Notes under the pieces: model-generated
What the model was told of the DNA's origin: nothing
What the model saw: the letters and a program-made list of their open reading frames with translations, nothing else
The model's database searches: none
Translations under genes and position numbers: made by a program
Assembly (NCBI GenBank): GCA_963825635.1
Contig: CAWGTU010000001.1
Span: forward strand, 992,001 to 1,056,000
Direction: 5' to 3'
Source: JAOUEA01 sp963825635
Lineage (GTDB): Bacteria; Actinomycetota; UBA4738; HRBIN12
DNA: 64,000 bases
Shown: positions 8,360-17,213 of the stretch, in pieces
How positions within the stretch are numbered: position 1 is the stretch's first letter
How the letters are laid out: each line of letters starts with the position of its first letter

Positions 8360-9651
8360 CCCGAGAGCGCAAGGACATCGACCCCGCGTTCGCTGCATCA
8401 CTGATGCGGGGGATGACGCAGCGGCGTGTGTCGCGGCGCGACCTGATCAAGTACGGCGGCGCCACGGTCGGCACCCTGAGTCTGGCCTCGATCCTCGCGG
8501 CGTGCGGCGGCGACACGGCCCCCGGCGCGGGTGAGGGTCCCTCGGGGCAGCAGGTGGACTTCACGACCGAGCCCGGCGCCGAGATCAACTTCTCCAACTG
8601 GCCGCTCTACATCGACTACGCCAAAGACAAGGACACCGGCGAGCGCATCAACCCATCGCTCGTCGCCTTCACCGACGAGACCGGTATCCAGGTCAACTAC
8701 AACGACGAGATCCAGGCGAACGACTCGTTCTTCGGAGAGCTGTTGCCACAGCTCCAGGCCGGCCAGGACACAGGCCGGGACATCATCGTGATCACGAACG
8801 GGCGTGAGTTCACGGCGCTCACCGTCAACGGCTGGGTCACCGAACTCGACCCGAGCCTGCGTCCGAACTTCGACGCCAACGCGGCCACGTGGGCGAAGGA
8901 CCCCGACTATGACCCCGGGAACCGGTTCTCCATGGCATGGCAGTCGGGCCTCACCGGCATGGCGTGGAACAACGAGAAGGTCAGCCAGCCCCTGACGAAG
9001 CTCGACGACCTCATGAATCCCGATCTGGTCGGCACGAACTCCGTTGGCATGATCACCGGTGACATGCCCGACGTCGTCATGATCAACCTGGGCATCACGC
9101 CGTCTGAGTCCGGCCCGGAGGAATGGCAGGAGGCCGCCGATTGGATCCAGATGCTCAAGGATTCCGGCACGCTGCGCAAGTTCTACGACCAGGGGTACGT
9201 CGACGACTTCACGGCCGGGAACCTTGCCGCCGGGATGGCCTGGTCCGGCGACATCCTCTACTACGAGATCTGGGAGGATCAGCCCTTCTCGTTCACGGTA
9301 CCCGAGGGCGGCGCGTTGCTGTGGATCGACAACATGATGATCCCCGCGAACTCGGCGAACCCCCAGGGTGCCCTGCAACTGATGGACTGGGTCTACAAGC
9401 CCGAGATCGCCCAGTTGATCACGGAGTGGGTGCTCTACATGTCGCCGGTGCCGGCGGTGCAGGAGCTGATCGCCCAGCATGCCGAGGAGGCGAGCGGCTC
9501 GGAAGCGGAGGATCTGCAGCTCACGGCCGACAGCGAGTTCCTGTGGCCCGACGACGCGCTCCTGGCGCGCACCCCGTTCGGTCGCAACCTGACGACCGAC
9601 GAAGAGCGCGAGGAGTGGGACGCGATCTTCATCCCCATCACGGAGAGCTGA
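8356..9651 (+). CDS. potD: Extracellular polyamine-type solute-binding lipoprotein (Tat signal)
   Basis: 431 aa. The N-terminus has a twin-arginine motif (SRRDLIKYGG, residues about 29-38), a hydrophobic stretch and a lipobox LAAC, so it is probably exported folded and lipid-anchored outside the membrane. The mature part is a PotD/PotF-like periplasmic-binding fold (NWPLYID near the start is typical). The ATG overlaps the potA stop. The substrate cannot be read from sequence, so spermidine or putrescine is only the family default. Confidence 0.9.
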   Translation: MTRERKDIDPAFAASLMRGMTQRRVSRRDLIKYGGATVGTLSLASILAACGGDTAPGAGEGPSGQQVDFTTEPGAEINFSNWPLYIDYAKDKDTGERINPSLVAFTDETGIQVNYNDEIQANDSFFGELLPQLQAGQDTGRDIIVITNGREFTALTVNGWVTELDPSLRPNFDANAATWAKDPDYDPGNRFSMAWQSGLTGMAWNNEKVSQPLTKLDDLMNPDLVGTNSVGMITGDMPDVVMINLGITPSESGPEEWQEAADWIQMLKDSGTLRKFYDQGYVDDFTAGNLAAGMAWSGDILYYEIWEDQPFSFTVPEGGALLWIDNMMIPANSANPQGALQLMDWVYKPEIAQLITEWVLYMSPVPAVQELIAQHAEEASGSEAEDLQLTADSEFLWPDDALLARTPFGRNLTTDEEREEWDAIFIPITES

Positions 9652-9654
9652 CGG

Positions 9655-10614
9655 GTGCCACAGGATCCGGGGAAGGACCTGGCCGCGGTCACGATCGCCG
9701 TCGCCGGCGTGCCCGGGGACGAGCCTCCGAAGCGAGCCGACCAGGCCCTCGCCAGGCGGCGACAGCGGGTCGCGTACGGCATCCTCACCCCAGGGGGGAT
9801 CTACCTGGCCATCGCGTTCATCGTGCCCCTGATCCTGGTCGTGTACACGTCGCTGCAGAGCGGGGGACTGCTCTCGGGCGGGTACACGTTCACCTGGGCG
9901 TTCGACAACTACGCCGACGCGTGGTCTTCATCGAGCCAGTTCTTCGCTCGCTCCCTCCTCTACTCGGGGCTCGCGACCCTGCTGAGCATCCTGATCGCCT
10001 ACCCGATGGCCTACTGGATCGCGTTCTACGCGGGCCGCTGGAAGTCCACCCTGTTCTTCCTGATCCTGGTGCCGTTCTTCGTTTCGTTCGTGATCCGAAC
10101 GGTGCAGTGGAACTTCATCCTCGCCGATGACGGGCTGCTGTTCGGGCCGCTGAAGAGCCTCGGGCTCTTGCCCGACGACTTCCAGGTCCTGGCGACGCCG
10201 ATCGCCGTCGTCGCGGGCATCACGTACAACTTCCTCCCGTTCACCGCGTTGCCCCTCTTCGTCGCCCTGGACCGCATCGACAAGCGTCTGGTCGAGGCGG
10301 CCAAGGACCTGTACGCGTCGAAGTCGCAGGCGTTCCGCAAGGTGGTGCTGCCCCTGTCGTTCCCCGGTCTCTTCGCGGCGTTGATCCTGACCTTCGTGCC
10401 GGCGACCGGCGACTACGTCAACTCGTCGGTGCTCGGTTCGAACCGAACCACGATGATCGGGCAGATCATCCAGACGAAGTTCCTGCGCCAGGCCGACTAC
10501 CCCGAAGCTGCCGCGCTCTCGGTGATGCTCATGGTCGGCATGCTCATCATCGCGCTCGCCTACGCGAGGGTGCTGGGCACCGAGGACGCGGCGCTCGCGG
10601 CGGGTGCCGCATGA
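9655..10614 (+). CDS. potB: Polyamine-type ABC importer permease, PotB-like
   Basis: 319 aa, GTG start 3 nt after potD. Six predicted membrane helices after a hydrophilic N-terminus of about 40 residues. The EAA loop that docks to the ATPase reads EAAKDLYASKSQAFRKVVLPLSFPG. It pairs with the next gene as a heterodimeric channel. The stop overlaps the potC start. Confidence 0.92.
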   Translation: MPQDPGKDLAAVTIAVAGVPGDEPPKRADQALARRRQRVAYGILTPGGIYLAIAFIVPLILVVYTSLQSGGLLSGGYTFTWAFDNYADAWSSSSQFFARSLLYSGLATLLSILIAYPMAYWIAFYAGRWKSTLFFLILVPFFVSFVIRTVQWNFILADDGLLFGPLKSLGLLPDDFQVLATPIAVVAGITYNFLPFTALPLFVALDRIDKRLVEAAKDLYASKSQAFRKVVLPLSFPGLFAALILTFVPATGDYVNSSVLGSNRTTMIGQIIQTKFLRQADYPEAAALSVMLMVGMLIIALAYARVLGTEDAALAAGAA

Positions 10615-11510
10615 GTGCGATGCAGGCCACTTCGGTCACGATCGAACGCCCGCCGCTGCGGGTGAAGCGCAAGCGCTGGACCGCCTACATCCTGCCTGTC
10701 TTCACGATCACGACGATCGTGTACCTGGCCAGCCCCATCTTCGTCATGATCATGTTCTCGTTCAACGTGCTGCAGGGGCAGCGTCAGATCGCGGAGTTCA
10801 CATGCTGCACGCTGAACTGGTGGACCGAGCTGTTCGCGATCCCGAGCCTGAACGAGGCACTGAGGACCTCGATCCTCGTCGCCGTCCCCTCGGCGATCGT
10901 CGCCACGGCGCTGGGAACATTGATCGGCCTCGTGCTCGGTCGCTACCAGTTCCGCGGCCGCGGACCCACGAACTTCGTCATCTTCCTCGCGATCGCGATC
11001 CCCGAGATCGTGTTGGCGTCGTCGCTGCTTTCGATGTTCGTGTTGGCGAAGACCCCGATCGGTTTCGGGTCGATCCTGTTCAGCCATATCGGCTTCTCGA
11101 TCGCCTTCGTCGCCATCACCGTGCGAGCCCGCGTGCAGGGGCTCGATCGGTCGTTGGAGAACGCTGCCCAGGACCTCTTCGCCACGCCACTCCAGGCGTT
11201 CATGAAGGTGACGCTTCCGCTGATCCTGCCGGGCATCGTCGCGGGATTCCTGCTGTCGTTCGTGCTCTCGCTCGACGACTTCGTGATCACGAACTTCGTC
11301 GGCGGTTCGGTCAACACGTTCCCGACCTGGGTCTTCGGCGCGTCGCGCATCGGGGTGCCTCCACAGGTCAACGTGTGGGGCACGATCCTGTTCCTGGTGG
11401 GTATCACGTTCGCTGCGCTCAACCTGGTCGGGAGCTTCCGCGCGAGCCGCAGGTCGGCGGCAGCGGCGGAGACCGCCGGGGCCGCCCTGCGTGGCGCGAC
11501 CGGAGCGTAG
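10611..11510 (+). CDS. potC: Polyamine-type ABC importer permease, PotC-like
   Basis: 299 aa, ATG overlapping the potB stop (ATGA). Six membrane helices. The EAA-like loop reads ENAAQDLFATPLQAFMKVTLPLILPG. A Cys-Cys pair (FTCCTLNWW) sits in the first external loop. It completes the importer. No other gene follows before the atp promoter. Confidence 0.92.
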   Translation: MSAMQATSVTIERPPLRVKRKRWTAYILPVFTITTIVYLASPIFVMIMFSFNVLQGQRQIAEFTCCTLNWWTELFAIPSLNEALRTSILVAVPSAIVATALGTLIGLVLGRYQFRGRGPTNFVIFLAIAIPEIVLASSLLSMFVLAKTPIGFGSILFSHIGFSIAFVAITVRARVQGLDRSLENAAQDLFATPLQAFMKVTLPLILPGIVAGFLLSFVLSLDDFVITNFVGGSVNTFPTWVFGASRIGVPPQVNVWGTILFLVGITFAALNLVGSFRASRRSAAAAETAGAALRGATGA

Positions 11511-11553
11511 TTCCGGCCCCGGCCCTCGAGGGCATCCTCCGACCCGCACACTT

Positions 11554-11569
11554 CGTGAATTCTTTCACA
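11554..11569 (+). promoter_or_regulatory. CRP/FNR-like box upstream of the atp operon
   Basis: CGTGA-N6-TCACA, matching the CRP consensus TGTGA-N6-TCACA at 9 of 10 fixed positions. Its centre is about 95-98 bp before the presumed atp transcription start. Confidence 0.55.
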
Positions 11570-11619
11570 AGGTCACGAGGAAACCGCCTCTGACCTGCGG
11601 AAACGAGTGTCGCGTTCCT

Positions 11620-11649
11620 TTGACGGGCTTCCGGCCGCACCCCTATACT
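11620..11649 (+). promoter_or_regulatory. Consensus promoter of the atp operon
   Basis: TTGACG (11620-11625), an 18-nt spacer and TATACT (11644-11649). The ATG of atpZ follows 10 nt later, so the transcript is leaderless or nearly so. It is the best sigma-70-type promoter in the window. Confidence 0.8.
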
Positions 11650-11659
11650 TGCCGCGCCC

Positions 11660-11878
11660 ATGCCGGGACGCGACCCAGGGGAAGCGTGGAAGGGAGCCAA
11701 CCAGGCGTGGAGCGTGATCGGCACCTTGCTCGCCGGCATCGTGGTGTGGGGGGGTGCCGGCTGGCTCCTCGACCGGTGGCTCGGCTTCGACGGCTTGTTC
11801 CTCCCGATCGGGATGCTGCTCGGCGTCGGCGCCTCGATCTACGTGATCTACGTTCGATACGGGAGACACCCTGACTGA
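11660..11878 (+). CDS. atpZ: AtpZ/AtpI-type small membrane protein of the ATP synthase operon
   Basis: 72 aa with two membrane helices (about 17-38 and 44-63), joined by a short Trp/Arg-rich turn (GWLLDRWLGF) typical of the AtpZ/AtpI superfamily. Such proteins assist ion supply or c-ring assembly. It opens the atp operon, directly behind the promoter. Confidence 0.8.
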   Translation: MPGRDPGEAWKGANQAWSVIGTLLAGIVVWGGAGWLLDRWLGFDGLFLPIGMLLGVGASIYVIYVRYGRHPD

Positions 11879-11894
11879 GCGGCCGGAACGCGAG

Positions 11895-12323
11895 ATGGTG
11901 CGGAGGGCGATCCTGCCCTCGGTGCTCGCGTTCGCGATCGCCGCGATCGTCGCCGCGGTCTTCGGGGGGCCCGGCGCAGCGCTCTCTGCCGCGATCGGTG
12001 TGATCGTCGTCTTCGCGAACTTCGCCGTCCATGGGTGGTCGCTCGGCCGCGCCTCGGCGATCTCGATCACCGCGGTGCACGCGGTCGCGCTCGTCGGCCC
12101 GGTCGTGCGCATCGGCATCATCGTCGGGCTGATGTTCCTGTTGGACACGTTCGCCTGGTTCTCGCCGGTCGCCTTCGGGCTGACCGTGGTGCCCGCCACG
12201 ATCGCGCTCCTCGTCTACGAGGCTCGCCTCACGATGCGTGGTGTCGGCGGCCAGCTCCAGATCCCCGCAGACCCGTCGGCCGCGCGCGCCAGCGCCGCGC
12301 TCGCCGCGAAGGAGAACGTCTAG
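11895..12323 (+). CDS. atpI: ATP synthase subunit I-like membrane protein
   Basis: 142 aa with four hydrophobic segments (about 8-28, 31-48, 58-84, 95-118) and a hydrophilic C-terminus. Position between atpZ and atpB and the four-helix pattern match AtpI, the chaperone-like factor for c-ring assembly. Sequence identity to known AtpI cannot be judged by eye. Its TAG stop directly abuts the atpB ATG. Confidence 0.7.
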   Translation: MVRRAILPSVLAFAIAAIVAAVFGGPGAALSAAIGVIVVFANFAVHGWSLGRASAISITAVHAVALVGPVVRIGIIVGLMFLLDTFAWFSPVAFGLTVVPATIALLVYEARLTMRGVGGQLQIPADPSAARASAALAAKENV

Positions 12324-13148
12324 ATGCTCTCGACCATCACCTCGGCCATGACGTCAGCGGTCCTGGCCTTCGTCCCGCCGAGCGAGGGCGGGTTCAGCGA
12401 CAACGAGCTCGGACCCGAGATCTTCGACACGCCGTGCCTGATCGGCAGCGGCGAGCACTGCTTCAACAGGGCGTCAGGGCTCATGGTCCTGGCCGCCGTC
12501 ATCGTGATCGCGCTCTTCGTCGCGGGGGCACGCGGCGGCAGGCTCGTGCCCAAACGCCTGCAGAACATCGTCGAGTCGCTGGTCGACTTCATCCGCAACG
12601 GCATCGTGATGGAGGTCATGGGACCCGACGGCCTGGTCTACGTGCCGTTCCTGACCTCGATGTTCACGTTCCTGCTCGTCTGCAACATCTTCGGCATCAT
12701 CCCGTTCCTGAACTTCCCCGCGACCTCGCGCATCGCGATCCCGGCCTTCCTCGCGATCCTCGTCTGGTTCATCTTCAACATCGCCGGCATCGCGAAACAG
12801 GGAGCGGGCGGGTACTTCAAGAGCCAGCTCTTCCCTCCCGGCGTGCCGACCGCGCTCTACATCCTCGTGACGCCGATCGAGTTCGTCTCGACGTTCCTCG
12901 TGCGGCCGTTCTCGCTGGCCGTCCGACTCTTCGGCAACATGTTCGCGGGTCACCTGATCCTCACGATCTTCGCCCTGGGCACCGCGTACCTGCTGCTCGA
13001 GCCCGTCACGATCGTCTTCGCGCCGTTCGCGTTCCTGCTGATGGTGTTCATGACGGCCTTCGAGGTGCTCGTGGCGGCGCTGCAGGCCTACATCTTCACG
13101 ATCCTCACGGCCGTGTACATCGGCCTGGCGATGCACCCGGAGCACTGA
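12324..13148 (+). CDS. atpB: F1Fo ATP synthase subunit a
   Basis: 274 aa membrane stator with about six helices. The essential Arg of the proton channel is in FLVRPFSLAVRLFGNM, with Asn and His positions in GNMFAGHL as in the family. The N-terminal 50 residues are hydrophilic and lie outside. It starts immediately after atpI. Confidence 0.97.
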   Translation: MLSTITSAMTSAVLAFVPPSEGGFSDNELGPEIFDTPCLIGSGEHCFNRASGLMVLAAVIVIALFVAGARGGRLVPKRLQNIVESLVDFIRNGIVMEVMGPDGLVYVPFLTSMFTFLLVCNIFGIIPFLNFPATSRIAIPAFLAILVWFIFNIAGIAKQGAGGYFKSQLFPPGVPTALYILVTPIEFVSTFLVRPFSLAVRLFGNMFAGHLILTIFALGTAYLLLEPVTIVFAPFAFLLMVFMTAFEVLVAALQAYIFTILTAVYIGLAMHPEH

Positions 13149-13186
13149 CCGAGACTTCAACGGAAGAACCGAGAAGGAGGAAACAC

Positions 13187-13438
13187 ATGTTCCACGTTCT
13201 GGCGCAGGCGGCCGAAGGCGGTCTCACCGGCGACATCGGCGCGATCGGCAAGGGTCTCGTCTACGGCCTCGCCGCGATCGGGCCCGGCATCGGCATCGGC
13301 TTCCTGGTCGGCAAGTCCGTCGAGGCGATGGCCCGTCAGCCCGAGGCCGCCGGCATGGTGCGGACGACGATGTTCCTGGGCATCGCGTTCGTCGAGGCGT
13401 TGGCCCTGTTCGGCTTCGTGCTGTCGTTCATCGTCTGA
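13187..13438 (+). CDS. atpE: F1Fo ATP synthase subunit c
   Basis: 83 aa hairpin of two helices forming the rotor ring. Helix 1 carries the glycine zipper (GPGIGIGFLVG), the loop has the ARQPE motif contacting gamma/epsilon, and helix 2 has the proton-carrying Glu in IAFVEALALFG. No Na+-type ligand set (Gln in helix 1 plus Ser after the Glu) is visible, so it is most likely proton-driven. The Shine-Dalgarno is near perfect (GAAGGAGG, 7 nt before the ATG), the strongest in the operon, fitting the high copy number of c. Confidence 0.97.
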   Translation: MFHVLAQAAEGGLTGDIGAIGKGLVYGLAAIGPGIGIGFLVGKSVEAMARQPEAAGMVRTTMFLGIAFVEALALFGFVLSFIV

Positions 13439-13469
13439 GGTCTCGACCGAGCCAGAGAGGAACGACCCC

Positions 13470-14030
13470 ATGCTGAACACGTTGATCCTGGCCGCGGAGG
13501 CGGGTGGGGAGGAGGAGGCAGGCGGCATCAGCGTGCTGATCCCGCCGATCGTCGAGCTGATCGTCGGCGGGCTCGCCTTCCTCATCGTCTTCTTCGTGCT
13601 GTGGAAGTTCGCGTTCCCGGCCCTGAACAAGACCCTCGCCGCGCGCGCCGACAAGATCCAGGGCGAGATGGAGCGGGCGGAGTCCACGCGGTCCGAGGCC
13701 GACACGCTGCTCGCCGAGTACCGTCAGCAGCTGGCCGGCGCCCGCGACGAGGCCAATCGCATCATCGAGGAGGCGCGCACGACCGCCGACCAGCTCCGCC
13801 GCGACGTGCAGGCCAAGGCCGAGCAGGAGTCCCAGGCCACGGTCGCTCGGGCGCAGGAGGAGATCCGCGCCGAGCGCGACCGCGTCTTCCAGGAGCTGCG
13901 GGCGCAGGTCGGCGAGATCGCCGTCGAGCTCGCCGGCCGCGTGGTGGGCGAGTCCCTCGACCCGAGCGCCCACGAGCGCCTGATCGACGAGTACATCGAC
14001 CAGGTCGCGGGCGGGAACGCGACGAACTGA
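13470..14030 (+). CDS. atpF: F1Fo ATP synthase subunit b
   Basis: 186 aa. One N-terminal membrane helix (about 28-48), then a long, charged right-handed coiled coil (50-165) that forms the peripheral stalk. Shine-Dalgarno GAGAGG upstream. b and delta are separate genes here, unlike the fused b-delta of mycobacteria. Confidence 0.95.
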   Translation: MLNTLILAAEAGGEEEAGGISVLIPPIVELIVGGLAFLIVFFVLWKFAFPALNKTLAARADKIQGEMERAESTRSEADTLLAEYRQQLAGARDEANRIIEEARTTADQLRRDVQAKAEQESQATVARAQEEIRAERDRVFQELRAQVGEIAVELAGRVVGESLDPSAHERLIDEYIDQVAGGNATN

Positions 14031-14031
14031 C

Positions 14032-14571
14032 ATGACCCGCGACGAGGATCTGATCCAGGGCTACGCCGAGGCGCTGTTCTCGGTCGCGCGCGCCGAGGGC
14101 GTGCTGCCGACCGTCGAGGACGAGCTCTACGGCTTCGCCAAAGGGCTCGAGCAGCACACGTCTCTGCGCGAGGCTCTGACCGATGCCGCGCTGCCGACCG
14201 AGAACAAGAAGGCCGTGATCGACGAGCTCGTGGGCGATCGGGCGAACCCCGTCACCGTCACGCTGCTCGGCTTCGTGGTCGACGCGGGTCGGGCGCGCGA
14301 GCTGCCCCGGATCGTCGAGCACCTGGCCCAGGTGGCCGCCGGCGAGCGCGACCACGCCCTCGCCGAGGTCCGGAGCGCGGTCGAGCTGACCGAGGCCCAA
14401 CGCGATCGCATCGGCCGCGCGCTCTCCCAGGCCACGGGCCGCTCGGTCGACGTGAAGGTCGTCGTCGACCCGTCGGTGGTCGGCGGCATCGTGGCGAGGG
14501 TGGGCGACGAGGTCTTCGACGGGTCGGTGTCGAGCCGGCTCGATTCCGCGAAGCAACACCTAGGCACCTAA
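14032..14571 (+). CDS. atpH: F1Fo ATP synthase subunit delta
   Basis: 179 aa, 1 nt after the atpF stop. The N-terminal helical bundle (GYAEALFSVARAEGVLPTVEDEL) and C-terminal part (VDPSVVGGIVARVGDEVFDGSVSSRL) are the OSCP/delta signature. It links the stalk to the top of F1. Confidence 0.95.
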   Translation: MTRDEDLIQGYAEALFSVARAEGVLPTVEDELYGFAKGLEQHTSLREALTDAALPTENKKAVIDELVGDRANPVTVTLLGFVVDAGRARELPRIVEHLAQVAAGERDHALAEVRSAVELTEAQRDRIGRALSQATGRSVDVKVVVDPSVVGGIVARVGDEVFDGSVSSRLDSAKQHLGT

Positions 14572-14589
14572 GGGAGCAGGAACCTCACC

Positions 14590-16317
14590 ATGGCACTCAA
14601 CCTTGACCCCGCGAGCATCGCGGAAGCCCTGAGGAAGAACGTCGAGAGCTACGCGCCGGAGGTCTCGCGCGAAGAGGTCGGCCGTGTGATCGAGTCCGGT
14701 GACGGCATCGCCCGGGTCGCTGGTCTGCCCCGCACGATGGCGAACGAGCTGCTCGAGTTCCCCGGCGGATTGGTCGGCATGGCATTCAACCTCGACGAGG
14801 ACGAGATCGGCTGCATCGTCTTCGGCGACGCCGCCCTGATCGAGGAGGGGGATCCGGTCACGCAGACCGGGCGCATCCTGTCGATCCCGGTGGGCGACGG
14901 GTTCCTGGGTCGCGTCGTCGACGGCCTCGCGCGGCCGATCGATGACAAGGGCCCGATCGCCTCGGAGACGACGAGGAACCTCGAGGTGCAGGCGCCCAAC
15001 GTGGTCGCGCGCCAGCCGGTCAAGGAGCCGCTCTATACGGGCATCACGGCGATCGACGCGATGACGGCGATCGGCCGCGGCCAGCGTCAGTTGATCATCG
15101 GCGACCGCCAGACCGGCAAGACCGCGGTGGCGCTCGACACGATCATCTCGCAGAAGCAGTACTGGGGCACCGACCAGGCCGTGAAGTGCATCTACGTGGC
15201 GATCGGCCAGAAGGCATCGACGGTGGCCGAGGTGGTGGCGACCCTGCAGGAGAACGGGGCACTCGAGTACACCACCGTCGTGAACGCCGCCGCGTCCGAC
15301 CCGGCGCCGTTCCAGTACGTCGCGCCGTACTCCGGTGCGGCGCTCGGCGCGCACTGGATGTACAACGGCGACGCCGTGCTGATCGTGTACGACGATCTGT
15401 CGAAGCAGGCCGTGGCCTACCGTGAGATCTCACTGCTCCTGCGACGGCCGCCGGGCCGCGAGGCGTATCCGGGCGACGTGTTCTACCTGCATTCCCGCCT
15501 GCTGGAGCGCTCGGCGAAGCTCTCCGACGAGAACGGCGGGGGATCGATGACGGCGCTGCCGATCATCGAGACGAAGGGCGGCGACATCTCCGCGTACATC
15601 CCGACGAACGTCATCTCGATCACCGACGGGCAGCTGTTCCTCGAGTCGGAGCTGTTCTTCTCGGGCGTGCGCCCGGCGATCAACGTCGGCGTCTCCGTCT
15701 CACGCGTCGGTGGCGCCGCGCAGATCAAGGCGATGAAGAAGGTCGCCGGACGCCTCCGCCTCGACCTGGCGCAGTTCCGGGCGCTCGAGGCGTTCGCCCA
15801 ATTCGGATCCGAGCTCGACAAGGCGTCCCAGCAGCAGCTCGCCCGAGGCGCCAGGGTCGTCGAGGTGTTGAAGCAGCCCCAGTACGACCCGCAACCGGTC
15901 GAGCGGCAGGTCGTCGCGATCTACGCAGTGACCGGGGGCTACATGGACGACTACCCGGTCGAGGATGCGAAGCGTTTCGTCGAGGAGTTCGCGACGTTCC
16001 TCGAGACCCGCAGCCCCGAGGTCTTCACGGCGATCCGCGACACCGGGGATCTGTCCGAGCAGACGGAGGAGACGCTGAAGGGCGCGATCGCGGCGTTCCA
16101 GGACGTCTTCGCGCCGACACAGACGGGTCGCGGCTCGGAAGCGGCGCTGGGCGGGACCACCCCTCCCGACGAGGTGAAGCCCGACGTGGGCTGGGATCGC
16201 ATGTCCTCGGTCGACGAGGACGAAGCGGATTCGGTCGTGGAGTCGCTCGAAGAGCGGACGCGGGAGTTCGAGGACAAGGCCGGCCCGTTCACCGACATGG
16301 AAGCACCAAAGGAGTAG
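14590..16317 (+). CDS. atpA: F1Fo ATP synthase subunit alpha with C-terminal extension
   Basis: 575 aa. Walker A GDRQTGKT (non-catalytic nucleotide site), the alpha-subunit Arg finger region and the SVSRVGG segment are present. Conserved homology ends near residue 507 (FQDVF), after which an acidic 68-residue tail follows. E. coli alpha has 513 residues in all. Mycobacterial alpha also carries a C-terminal extension, which restrains ATP hydrolysis, but that one is basic at its end whereas this one is acidic. Shine-Dalgarno GGGAGCAGG upstream. The stop abuts atpG. Confidence 0.97.
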   Translation: MALNLDPASIAEALRKNVESYAPEVSREEVGRVIESGDGIARVAGLPRTMANELLEFPGGLVGMAFNLDEDEIGCIVFGDAALIEEGDPVTQTGRILSIPVGDGFLGRVVDGLARPIDDKGPIASETTRNLEVQAPNVVARQPVKEPLYTGITAIDAMTAIGRGQRQLIIGDRQTGKTAVALDTIISQKQYWGTDQAVKCIYVAIGQKASTVAEVVATLQENGALEYTTVVNAAASDPAPFQYVAPYSGAALGAHWMYNGDAVLIVYDDLSKQAVAYREISLLLRRPPGREAYPGDVFYLHSRLLERSAKLSDENGGGSMTALPIIETKGGDISAYIPTNVISITDGQLFLESELFFSGVRPAINVGVSVSRVGGAAQIKAMKKVAGRLRLDLAQFRALEAFAQFGSELDKASQQQLARGARVVEVLKQPQYDPQPVERQVVAIYAVTGGYMDDYPVEDAKRFVEEFATFLETRSPEVFTAIRDTGDLSEQTEETLKGAIAAFQDVFAPTQTGRGSEAALGGTTPPDEVKPDVGWDRMSSVDEDEADSVVESLEERTREFEDKAGPFTDMEAPKE

Positions 16318-17211
16318 ATGGGCGCCCAGCTACGTGTCGTCCGCCGGCGGATCCGATCGGTCCAGTCGACGAAGAAGATCACCCGGGCGATGGAGCTCAT
16401 CGCGTCGTCACGCATCGTGAAGGCTCAGCAGCGGGTCGAGGCGTCGCGGCCGTACGCGATCCAGCTCACCGACGCGATGGAGGACCTCGCACGCAACTCC
16501 GGGTCGTTCTCGCATCCGCTGCTCGAGGAACGCCCCGAGCCGACGACGGCGGGCGTGCTCGTATGCACCTCCGATCGCGGTCTCGCCGGCGCCTACACCG
16601 CCAACGTGATCAAGGAGGCCGAGCAGGTGTTGGCCTCGGTGCGGACGCGCGGTCTCGAGCCGGTGCTCTACGTGAGCGGCAAGAAGGGCGTGGGCTACTT
16701 CCGGTTCCGCGGTCAGCCGATCGAGGCCGACTGGCAGGGGCATACCGAGGTGCCGGCCTACGACGTGGCGCGGGAGATCGGCGCCCGCCTGATCGACGAC
16801 TTCGCCGCGGGCACGATCGACGAGCTGCACTGCGCCTACACCGACTTCCGGTCGGCGTTCACGCTGCGGGCCACGGCGAAGCGGTTCCTGCCGATCGCGC
16901 CCGAGGAGGTCACCGGCTCGGGCACGAAGAGCGTGCACCCCGAGTACCTGTTCGAGCCGGCGCCCGAGCGCATCCTCGACCACCTGCTGCCGCAGTACCT
17001 GATCACGAAGGTGTACGCGGCGCTGCTCGAGTCGGCGGCCTCGGAGAACGCCGCCAGGCGCCGGGCGATGAAGGCCGCGACCGACAACGCGGACGAACTG
17101 ATGAAGGTGCTCACCCGGCAGGCGAACCGCGCCCGCCAGGACGAGATCACGACCGAGATCATGGAGATCGTGGGCGGGGCGGAAGCCCTGGCCTCGACAT
17201 CGGAGGGATGA
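16318..17211 (+). CDS. atpG: F1Fo ATP synthase subunit gamma
   Basis: 297 aa central rotor shaft. N-terminal helix RRRIRSVQSTKKITRAMELI and C-terminal helix MKAATDNADELMKVLTRQANRARQ are diagnostic, and the middle Rossmann-like domain has TSDRGLAGAYT. It begins exactly after the atpA stop. Confidence 0.97.
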   Translation: MGAQLRVVRRRIRSVQSTKKITRAMELIASSRIVKAQQRVEASRPYAIQLTDAMEDLARNSGSFSHPLLEERPEPTTAGVLVCTSDRGLAGAYTANVIKEAEQVLASVRTRGLEPVLYVSGKKGVGYFRFRGQPIEADWQGHTEVPAYDVAREIGARLIDDFAAGTIDELHCAYTDFRSAFTLRATAKRFLPIAPEEVTGSGTKSVHPEYLFEPAPERILDHLLPQYLITKVYAALLESAASENAARRRAMKAATDNADELMKVLTRQANRARQDEITTEIMEIVGGAEALASTSEG

Positions 17212-17213
17212 CG

